From Eledone cirrhosa (Eukaryota; Mollusca; Cephalopoda; Octopoda; Eledonidae): 64,000 nt of DNA. The notes beneath the pieces are model-generated. The model saw only the letters and a list, made by a program, of their open reading frames with translations. It was not told the origin of the DNA and did not search any database. Location: the NCBI GenBank assembly GCA_964016885.1, contig OZ024743.1, positions 77,066,730 to 77,130,729 on the forward strand, in the 5' to 3' direction. A program made the translations under genes and the position numbers. Every line of letters begins with the position of its first letter. The first letter of the stretch is position 1. This document shows positions 1-11,100 of the stretch, one piece after another.

Positions 1-605
1 ATGAGGGGGTGAGGCAAGGAGTTCACCGAACACGAGCCTGGAGATTTTCTAAGATCTCAGAAACTATTTGTAATTATTAAAGATCAGCATTCATAGACGA
101 AAATTCCTCTCAGGTGTCCTGTAATTAGCCACATCCACTTCTAAGCAAACTACACCACCCTTCACTCCTCCTCATTCAAGAGGATAATATGTAGTATGGC
201 CCCCTGCAAACAACACATTGCAAATACTAACTTATCAATGTTCTGTATGTGCTCTAATGTCTCCTCTTGCCATCCCTGCCTCATCCCACACAAAATCCTG
301 TACTATGAATATTTCCCAATACTTCTCCCCACAGTAGCAACTCTCTAAAAATATCCCCTTATTCATGTTTTCTTTACAGAGATCTCTTATGAAACTTGTT
401 AACTCGTCTTCACAAGTTTAATCGGAGTACCAGATTTGTGACTAGGCTTCATCCCTTAATATTTAAAGTTCCTAAATGTAATCGCAAATTCTATTCCGAG
501 TTTCTTTTCTTGCTCGTGGAATTTTATTCCAGGTTCTTACTTTCCTAAACAATGCGATTTTCAAAAGTTCAAAAGCAACTTCAATTGTCATCTCTCCTTG
601 AATTG

Positions 606-608
<3 letters not shown>
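1..608. other. no gene recognised
   Basis: AT-rich sequence. I see no coding exon and no repeat family recognised elsewhere in the window. Confidence 0.4.

Positions 609-676
<68 letters not shown>
609..676. repeat. (CT)n microsatellite
   Basis: About 34 uninterrupted CT dinucleotides. Confidence 0.97.
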
Positions 677-679
<3 letters not shown>

Positions 680-820
680 CCGTTTTCACTTCTCAGTGAC
701 CCCTTCCATTTTAGTGGCTATATTGCCTTGATAGGGTGAGTAAATTTTTAAAAAAAACTTACGTAAGTTGACGTAAAAAATCGAGCACATCAACTTCACC
801 AGTTTGGGAGGACCTGTAAA

Positions 821-1168
821 AGCTATAACCAACGACACTTAATTTAATTATAATAATTATTATTATTTCTACTTTTGACACAAGGCCAGCAATTATCCCA
901 GTGTATTACTGGTACTCTATTTTATCGACCCCGTAAGGATGAAAGCAACGTTAACCTCGGCGGGATTTGAACTCAGGTCATAAAGGGCTATAACTCTTTG
1001 CTGCAAAGGCCCTTTATGGTCTGAGTTCAAATCCCGCCGAGGTTAACGTTGCTTTCATCCTTACGGGGTCGATAAAATAAAGTACCAGTAATACACTAGG
1101 ATAATTGCGGGCATTGTGTCAAAAGTAGAAACAATTATAATTAAATTAAGTGTAGTTGGTTATAGCTT
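821..1168. repeat. long palindrome built from two head-to-head SINE copies
   Basis: The left arm (821-989) holds a minus-strand SINE and the right arm (1010-1168) a plus-strand copy of the same SINE body. The arms also match outside the SINE: AGCTATAACC at 821 pairs with GGTTATAGCT ending near 1168, and the AATTTAATTATAAT flank is mirrored too. The spacer is about 20 bases. So the whole locus was inverted and duplicated, rather than two SINEs landing separately. It lies about 1 kb upstream of the HSD17B10 start. Confidence 0.9.
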
Positions 1169-1289
1169 AATTTAATCATAATAAAACTATAACAGTTCTT
1201 ATAGAAACAGAAGTTTAAATATGTATATATGTCTGCAGAGTAGAAGAGTAGATTTATAAATTGTCGGCATATTTGTCGTTTTTCATCTC

Positions 1290-1565
1290 CGGTTTATTCA
1301 TGTTTGGTGAACCCAGCACGGTCGTTCTCTTCACAAACAGTGAGTCCCGAGTTCGATCCCATGCCTCGTGAGTGAAATTGGGTAAATGGAAATTGTTTGG
1401 AAGCCCATCATTTGGACCGTACCTGTAATTCAAAGAGCCCCCCCCCCCCCTGTCGCACACTGTATTACGTTGGATCTTCCTGAGAATTACATTAAGAGTA
1501 CACGTGTCTGTGGAATGCTCAGCCACGCGCACGTTAATTTCACGAGCAGGCTGTTCTGCTTAGCT
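1290..1565 (+). mobile_element. SINE-like element, family C
   Basis: Contains a Pol III B-box-like GAGTTCGATCCC (about 1349). Its right part (GTACACGTGTCTGTGGA, then CTCAGCCAC and GAGCAGGCTGTT) recurs at 28765-28945 and in reverse near 54825-54900. A poly(C) run sits at 1440. Confidence 0.55.
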
Positions 1566-1569
1566 ATGG

Positions 1570-1985
1570 TTATGAATCTTGGGTAATGACCGAAAGAATA
1601 CGATGGCGAATACAAGCGGCCGAAATGTGGTTCCTCCGAAGTGTCTTTGGATTAACGTTACTCGTTATAGTGCGTAGCTCGGCGATCAGAGAGTCACTCC
1701 ATGTAGAGCTGCTATTTCTCCGAATTAAGAGATCACAGCTCCGATATTATGGGCATGTGGTTAGAATGTCTCGGGAAAGAATCGCTGGACAGAATTACGA
1801 GCAAAACCAACCAGCAGGAGTCCCAGGGGTAGAGGCCGAGCAAAATAGTTGGATAACATCCATGAGCTTGGTTATTTACGCTTGGGGATCCAGCCGGATC
1901 AGTCGGTGATGGTTACTTCTGACAGGACCTGCTGAAGTACTATGTGTTTGAGGACTATGACCCCACGACCCTCTCAAGAAGAAGA
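1570..1985 (+). mobile_element. non-LTR retrotransposon 3' fragment, type L
   Basis: Translates in pieces to the C-terminal region that follows the reverse transcriptase in a common LINE (MTERIRWRIQAAEMWFLRS, then RSQLRYYGHVVRMSRERIAG). Degraded by stops and frame shifts. Copies of the same family are at 14358, 31660, 44513, 48278, 52780 and 54035. Confidence 0.75.
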
Positions 1986-2153
1986 AGAAGGATGAGGAGG
2001 CTGTTCTGTTGATTGAACAAATGAAAATGGACGGAAGTACATTCCATTCCTCTGTTTATTTGTTGTTGAGTTCTGTACTACACTTGACATTTCAATTAGC
2101 AAGAGTTATCGTTCTTGGGAGGTGCCCTGTTATCAACGAAGGTCGCGAAGAAC

Positions 2154-5100
2154 ATGTCTGCAAAAATTGCTTTGAAGGTAAACTCAAGCTACTAACTTTT
2201 GAAATGATAATTTACATTTATTATTGTTTTTACTAACTGCCAATGTAAATGTATAATAGTTAGTCTTTGTAACTCGACTTATTTAATATAAACGTTGCAC
2301 TCTTATAACCTTTCTTTTCTCTTATCTTCAAACACGTGGCGTAACTAATATTTTCGTTTCTTTAACTTGGAAATCTCTTCTGCTGGAATATTTACTATAG
2401 TTTTTTCAAACTTCTTTACTGTAAATAAATTTAACGCCAGTTTCATGTTGCTACAATGGAGCTTGTCTTTTATTAGTTTCTCATAATACTTGCTTAGATT
2501 GTTTTCGTTTTTTTCGTCTTTTCAAAATATTTCTTGTATTTTTTAAACCAGAGTTTAAAGTCTATGGTACCGTATTTAACTAGGTTCTACAAAGTTAGAT
2601 GTAGTATTGATAAAATGGAATTAAACTTCTAAAAAGCTCTTTGAAAACTCAGTAACGATGCTGTAGGCATAAAATAAAGGTTTTGTGAGTGTCGTCATTG
2701 GAAACAATGCAAGCTATCGGAACCCACCCTCGTTAACTTAACTAACATGGGGTACAAGAAAACTTACTGAGTTTTTTTTAATTTTTATTATTCCTTTTTC
2801 CTCTTTATTTCCTCTTTATCACGTCATTCAAGTATATCCTAACTGTTGACCTTTATAAGGTGTGTATTAACCTCTTAATAAACTAATGTTTACATTTAGT
2901 TGTCAGAATGAATTGTTGATACCTAAAATCCTTAATAGAAATGTGCCGCCTTTATTAACGTCCCTAATAGGGGTACCGCCTTTATTATAAACTGGTCTCA
3001 TATTTCGATTCATAGTGAGAATCGATCTTTTAGTGTTGACAGAATATCCAGTACATTAATAGTTGTGTAATATGGTACCCTGAAGGTCCAATGTCGCTTT
3101 AGATGGATAAGTAAAATTAAGAAAAGAAGAAAAGGCTTTCAAGATTACACCCCTACATTTTTTGTATAGCAAAATCAATTATCAGAGCTATTAAATTCCC
3201 TTGCCATTCATAAATTAAATCCGATTTATTAAAGCAATAAAATACTTTTAGTTTATTTGCGTCTAGAATGTCCGATTGGAATGGGCAAGTTTTAGTGTAT
3301 GCCTTTGGCTCAATAGATAATTTAACTCCCTCGTTTGCTGTCTGTCCTTGGAAGAGGTCGTAATTAACCATAATCCAGTTCTCAGTGGGGCTTCTTTGTT
3401 AGTACCCCATATTTCAAATTGAACAAAAAAAGGCCAGCGTAATCTAGCCCTAATTCAAACACTAACCCCATATAATTCGTTTCTATTTCAAATGCGGGTT
3501 TTGACTACGTGCTAAACAGCACAAGCACGTATTCTAACAGTTGTATTCTTCAGTCACTATAAGATTATATAATACTGTTAGGTATGTTATTAAGCATGCG
3601 ATTCGATGAAAAAGACTCTTCGGAGTATATTAAAAATGAACTTTCCTTGTCTGGATCCTGCCTAGCGGATTTCCATATGAATAATATTTATTTATATTTA
3701 GGATTTAACTGAAAAAAATTAAGAATAACATTTTAAGACAAAACCCATTGTTTGCAGTGTCCGTAGATGGCTGGCTAGCTTCATATGAATAGCGTGGGCT
3801 CTACTGCAAAACACGATGGAAATTAAAGCTATCTTGGTTAAATGATAATTAACTTCCTTACTGAGGGCCCTTCATTAGCTAAAGGAGTTATAGTAACAAT
3901 AAAAGAAACAGGGGGGAAGTATAAAATATCAGTGTTTGAAGATATCTACAGAAATTATATCAAAGACAAGAGTTGGGGAATTCTTGAAAGACAAACAAAT
4001 GATTCTCATACAATGCTAACATGATATTTGTTTTTCTTATTATCAATGGATACTTTATATTTGCAGAAATCTTTGCTTTAACCCTTTCATTACTATAATT
4101 GTTTTCAAATAATTTTGAAAATGATAACTAACTTTCACATAAATTGAAGTATTGTGGAATAAGAAATAGAAATATAACAAGGAAATAAGTTTAATTATTT
4201 GGTAGCCCAACAATGTGTGTGAGATTATAAGTGCCAAGGTAATAAGAATTAGAGAAAATAGGACAAAAGACCTGAGAAAAAGAATGAGAATAGTAGAATT
4301 TTACCTTAGCAATTTTAATGATCCAAAATACTTTAGAATTTACCATCTATTGTCAAGGAAGGGCTCAGGGAGCAATCTAAGAAGAGTTGTTGATGGTTGA
4401 TCGATTTGAATTCTGGTGGGAGGTTTTTACATAAACATTTAACAGGGGTGGTTTGGTACCAAATGGGTTAAATGATCTACAAAATAAAAGAACAATGGTG
4501 CTATAGAATCCAGAAACCATTTTTATCCTCAGGCATATTGATCTCTGTTATCAAGAACTCTGTAGTGATTTCTTTTTGTTTAGATTTTGATATATTTAGA
4601 TTTAAATATTTATTTATTAGATGATTATTAATTTGTCTCTACCTGGTTTATTTCAACAGGGCCTGGTTGGGTTGGTAACAGGTGGAGCTTCAGGGTTGGG
4701 TCGTGCCACTGTTGAAAGACTAGTACAACAAGGATCTCGTGTGATCTTGTGTGATTTACCAAACTCCAAAGGAGCTGAAGTTGCAAGCACTCTTGGAAGT
4801 AACTGTATCTTTGCACCAACAGATGTAAGTTCCTATGTTACTTTATATTTTTGGCAAAATAAAAACCTCAATCTGTAATTTTATGTAATATTGCTGTACA
4901 TCTTTTAGTTTGGTTTGGTATATGAGGGGGTGCTGAAAAGTTCCTGGCCTGATTGCTGCTAAAGACCCTTCGGAGGAACCCCATTTCGGTCACCTGTATT
5001 TGCAATCATATTCTTTACGTCATTACCCAAGATTCTTAACCACAGGTAAAGGTTGGCATGAATACCAAATTGAGGCTTACCTGTACAAGTAAATCAAATA

Positions 5101-8100
5101 CAGGTGAGATGACTATTTTACATTTTTTTTCGGGCTTGTATTGTTAGGATTTTTTTTTTTTTATCTATAAATTGTTTATCAATTGTTGACACAATATCTT
5201 AGTTTGGTTTACTTCTGATTACACAACCAGGATTAACCCTGTGATGACCACATTTCTAATGAAATACACTATTTCAATTAATGAAGAATTTTGAGGGATT
5301 GACTAAAATTATTAATTATTTCATTATTAAGATAGTAACTTAACGTAAGGTCCTTATATAGAATTATATTGGAAGATTTTAATTTAAATTAGAAACCTTT
5401 AAAGAGGGTGATTCTATTTCATAGAACCAGAGCTGGTCTTGGCTGGGTTGGGAACTAAAGGGTTAAGTATCAATGAAACAAAAATTTATATTTAGAAAGA
5501 GAGATATACAAAGGAAAAGGTAAATGGTATTAGATACATAAAACTGACGTTACTACAGTTAGCAACATTATTATTGTTAAAAATAATAATTGACAAATGA
5601 CTATCAGTAATATATTATTGAGATCTAGGTGGGAGGGGAGATTGACCCCTACCAAACATTACTGGAGATCTAGGTGGGAGGGCAGACTGGCCACTACCAA
5701 TCATTACTGGAGATCTAGGTGGCAGAGGAGACTGGCCCCTACCAAACAGTACTGGAGATCTAGGTGGAAGGGGAGACTGGCCCCTACCAAACAGTATTAC
5801 GGAAGTAAGTGGAAGGGGAGACTGTCCCCTATCAAATAGTACTGGAGATCTAGGTGGAAGGGGAGACTGGCCCCTACCAAACAGTACTGGAGATCTAGGT
5901 GGAAGGGGAGACTGGCCCCTACCAAACATTACTGGAGATCTAGGTGGAAGGGGAGGGGAGACTGGCCCCTACCAAACAGTATTACGGAAGTAAGTGGAAG
6001 GGGAGACTGTCCCCTATCAAATAGTACTGGAGATCTAGGTGGGAAGGGAGACTGACCCCTACCAAACATTACTAGAGATCTAAGTGGGAGGAAAGACAGA
6101 CCCCTACCAAACATTACTGGAGATCTAGGTGGAAGGGGAGGGGAGACTGGCCCCTACCAAACATTACTGGAGATCTACGTGGGAGGGGAGACTGGCCCCT
6201 ACCAAACAGTACTGGAGATTAGCCCCTACCAAACAGTACTGGAGATCTAGCTGGGAAAGGGAGACTAGCCCCTACCAAACAGTACTGGAGACTAGCCCCT
6301 ACCAAACAGTACTGGAGATCTAGGTGGGAGGGGAGACTGGTCCCTACCAAACAGTACTGGAGATCTAAGTGGGAGGGAAGATTGACCCCTACCAAACTAC
6401 TGGAGATCTAGGTGAGACGGGGAGAGTGACCCCTACCAAACAGTACTGGAGATCTAGGTAGGAGGGGAAACTGGCTCCTACCAAACAGTACTGGAGATCT
6501 AGGTGGAAAGGGAGACTGGCCCCTACCAAACAGTACTGGAGATCTAGGTGGGAAGGGGAGACTGATCCCTACTAAACAGTACTGGAGATCTAGGTGGAAG
6601 GGGAGATTGGCCCCTACTAAACAGTACTGGAGATCTAGGTGGGAAGGGGAGGGGAGACTCGCCCCTACCAAACAATACTGGAGATCTATGTGGGAGGGAA
6701 GATTGACCCCTACCAAACTCCTGGAGATCTAGGTGAGAAGGGGAGACTGACCCCTACCAAACTACTGGAGAACTAAGTGGGAGGGGAAACTGGCCCCTAC
6801 CAAACAGTACTGGAGATCTAGGTGGAAGGGGAGACTGACCCCTACCAAACAGTACTGGAGATCTAGGTGGCAGGGGAGACTGGCCCCTACCAAACAGTAC
6901 TGGAGATCTAGGTGAGAAGGGGAGATTGATCCCTACTAAACAGTACTGGAGAACTAAGTGGGAGGGGAGACTGACCCCTACCAAACAGTACTGGAGATCT
7001 AGGTGGCAGGGGAGATTGACCCCTACCAAACAGTACTGGAGATCTAGGTGGAAGGGGAGATTGGCCCCTACCAAACAGTACTGGAGATTTAGGTGAGAAG
7101 GGGAGATTGATCCCTACTAAACAGTACTGGAGAACTAAGTGGGAGGGGAGACTGACCCCTACCAAACAGTACTGGAGATCTAGGTGGCAGGGGAGATTGA
7201 CCCCTACCAAACAGTACTGGAGATCTAGGTGGAAGGGGAGATTGGCCCCTACCAAACAGTACTGGAGATCTAGGTGGAAGGGGAGATTGACCCCTACCAA
7301 ACAGTACTGGAGATCTAGGTGGAAGGGGAGACTGATCCCTACTAAACAGTACTGGAGATCTAGGTGGAAGGGGAGATTGGCCCCTACCAAACAGTACTGG
7401 AGAACTAAGTGGGAGGGGAGACTGACCCCTACCAAACAGTACTGGAGATCTAGGTGGAAGGGGAGATTGGCCCCTACCAAACAGTACTGGAGATCTAGGT
7501 GGCAGGGGAGACTGGCCCCTACCAAACACTACTGGACATCTAGGTGGGAAGGGAGACTGATCCCTACTAAACAGTACTGGAGATCTAGGTGGAAGGGGAG
7601 ATTGACCCCTACTAAACACTACTGGACATCTAGGTGGGAAGGGAGACTGATCCCTACTAAACAGTACTGGAGATCTAGGTGGAAGGGGAGATTGACCCCT
7701 ACCAAACACTACTGGACATCTAGGTGGGAAGGGAGACTGATCCCTACTAAACAGTACTGGAGATCTAGGTGGAAGGGGAGATTGACCCATACCAAACAGT
7801 ACTGGAGATCTAGGGTGGCAGGGGAGACTGGCCCCTACCAAACAGTACTGGAGATCTAGGCGGGAAGGGGAGACTGGCCCCTAACAATCAGTATTAGAGA
7901 TCTAGGTGGAAGGGGAAACTGGCCCCTACCAAACAGTACTGGAGATCTAGGTGGAAGGGGAGACTGGCCCCTAACAATCAGTATTAGAGATCTAGGTGGA
8001 AGGGGAGACTGGCCCCTACCAAACAGTACTGGAGATCTAGGTGGAAGGGGAAACTGGCCCCTACCAAACAGTACTGGAGATCTAGGTGGAAGGGGAGACT

Positions 8101-11100
8101 GGCCCCTAACAATCAGTATTAGAGATCTAGGTGGAAGGGGAGACTGGCCCCTACCAAACAGTACTGGAGATCTAGGTGGAAGGGGAGACTGGCCCCTACC
8201 AAACAGTACTGGAGATCTAGGTGGAAGGGGAGACTGGCCCCTACCAAACAGTATTAGATTAGACTGTTGTATAACGAAGAGTTTAATGCTAAATATCTCT
8301 GGATAGAAAAACAGCTTTAAGAGCTTCTCCTAAAATAGCTGTAACAAACCTCAAATGTATGAACTTTGGTCTAGTAGTCTTACACTACCTTATCCTAATC
8401 TAGCTTGTTACTTTGCATCGATATATAGCTACTTTATAAGTATACATAAGTGACCTTGCTCACACCTCTAAGACAATGTCACTGGATCAAGATCTTTGAC
8501 GCTATGCAGTAATAGAGAAGACTCTCTTTCCCTTGCATACAAACTTAAATCTACAGTCAGTAGGCACCTCTTAACCCAATATACAACCCACTCCACACCC
8601 CTTTCTCCATCCTCCCACTTCCATCCACTGTAAAGTGGTCATGTAGATGTCACAATAAGAAGCGCCCAGTCCACACTGTAAAGTGGTCGTGTAGGAGACA
8701 CATTAAAAAAAGCTCCCAGTCCACACTGTAAATGTGGTTGGCGTTAGGAAGGGCATCCAGCCATAGAAAACCTGCCAGAAACAGTTCTGTATGAGCGAGA
8801 CACGATCACCCAACCAATCTTGCCTCAAGTAGGGCTAACCCATCCTAGCGTGGAAGTTGGACATTAAACGATGATGATGATGAGAGATGTTTGTTAGTTC
8901 GTTGCTTGATTGCTTTGCGCATCACACAAAAACGAAAAGTGACAATCATCATCATCGTTTAACGTCTATCCTCCATGCTAGCGTGGGTTAGACGATCAAA
9001 AAGTAATTACAGCAATGGTATAAAGGTATATCCAGGAACGTTTATTGATACTAATTTTATAACATCAAAGAAGAAGAAAACATCCCGGGTATGCTAACCA
9101 ACCTGACTGCTATTTCTAGGAGGTTGGGAATCAACCATAAGGGATTTTCTCTGTGTTCGTTGTCAGTGATGATCATGTTTTGTGGCAATCGACTCCAATT
9201 CAAATGCTGGCTTATATTTACACACACACACATGGGCACACATGCACACACACACATACGCACAGGCACGTACACACACATTTATATATAATTATCAAAA
9301 GATCCGCGTTCCCTACGTGTAAAGTTAATCTACAGTCAGTAGGCCCCTCCAAACCCACTACCCCTACTCCACCCTTCCACTCCCGGCAACACCACCCTTT
9401 CTCTATAAAGTTATGTTGGTACCACAACATCTAGTCAAAACTAATGAGGTCAGTAGGTGTCACAACAAAAAAAGGGAAAAGAGAAGAAAAAAACACAGTC
9501 CACGCTGTAAATGTGGTTGGTTTTAGGAAGGGCATCCAACTGTAGAAAAGCTGCCAGATAGTCCTATACAAGCAAGATACGGTCACTCGACCAATCTTAC
9601 TTCAAATGGGACAATTCCCGTCTAACCCATGCTAGCGTGGAAGATAGATGTTAAACGATGATGATGATCTATATGTATATATAATATAAAATATTGAAAC
9701 TTCCATCATCCTTTTGAGAAACATGACCAACCACGTCTATGCAATGGCATATGCTTTACAGTCGGGAGGATGATAAACCATCTCCTAGAGGTCATTATTC
9801 TTGGAGATAATCAAGGAAAAAATGTATTTATTCCCAAGATTCCTCTTATCCCTTCCTCTATTGAGCTGCCATTCAAATTCTCAAGACTTCAGTTCCCTGT
9901 TAGACCCAGTTTTGCTATGACCATACATAAAGCTCAGACTCAGAGTTTCAAAGCTGTAGAATTGAATACATGAGAATCGTTTTTTTTACCTATGGACAGT
10001 TATATGTAGGTTGTTCATGAGTGGAAACACCTAGAAATCTTCATATACTATACATGGACAGTAAAATGAAGAATCTGGTGTATTTGGATGATTTTTTACA
10101 GTTTTTGTTTTGTCACACACCACAGTCACATACTGTAAACCAAACAAAGCATCCAATACAGTTGTTTTCTCATCTACCAGTCTTCTCTTATAGTCTGTTT
10201 ACCTGGGCAAAGCTGGGTACATCAGCTAGTACATTATATAAATAGCCACTTGAGAAATATGATATTCTCTCTCTAGAGCTAGCTGTGTGTAGAACCTCCA
10301 CCTAAGCCCAGCCAACACACTCATAACCATTACTGTATTCCTATCCTAGGCTGTGACAAACCACTTTCCTCATCCTTCTAGAATTCCATCCTCTCCTCTG
10401 TTTTTCTTGTAGTCATTGACTTGCAGCTGTTCAAAGTAAAACATTAACTGCATCAGTCTCACTAATCTTGGAAGAACTGCAAGTAAACAAAATAAAAAAG
10501 AATTTTGGTTTGCCTGTGGCTACATTTCATTATAGGAAGAACATTAAGCTGTTAAAATAATTATTTCAACTATATGCAGATCCTTGGCTTGTCTGGGAGA
10601 TGAGTAACCACTACCACTTCAGTACTAATTTGGTCTATGTAGACCTGTCCAACCCTTGCAGGGAAAGCGGACATTAAAACGATGATGATATGCATATGAC
10701 CAAACTTATAAAAACAACAATACTCGTTATCATCCTCATTCATCATTTTACATTCATTTTACATGTTTACATGAGTTGGACAAGTCTTCTCTAGCAACTT
10801 GCCACATGTTACAATCTCCAGCATACCTCCTCAGATTCCTCTATAATTTAATATATGTACATTGAACTACTATTAACAAATCATTGACTATTTGTCCAGT
10901 TTCTTATTTATCCAATCTCTTATTACAAGGTAACCTCTGAAGCTGATGTTGATAATGCCCTCGCAATAACAAAAAACAACTTTGGTCGGCTTGATGCCGT
11001 GGTAAACTGTGCCGGCATTGCTGTAGCTTTCAAAGTCTATAATTTCAAAAAAGAATTACCACATAGCTATGAAGATTTCAAGAAAGTTCTTCTGGTAAGT

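Noticed and set aside
3842..4024. 60-codon frame in HSD17B10 intron 1
   Set aside because: No recognised family, no splice context; also the minus frame at 3153-3371 for the same reason.
4621..4659. ATG at 4621 in frame with HSD17B10 exon 2 as an alternative start
   Set aside because: It lies before a good acceptor (TTTATTTCAACAG at 4647-4659), and the codons from it do not resemble the family N-terminus, whereas the exon at 2154 does.
7089..7859. 250-codon frames on both strands in the 45-bp minisatellite
   Set aside because: The period is a multiple of three and the unit lacks stops; the two strands are open at once, and the region is intronic.
9057..9281. Short Cys/Val-rich frames around the CA repeat
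   Set aside because: Frames come from (CA)n/(GT)n repeats; same for 30134-30400 and 63357-63826.
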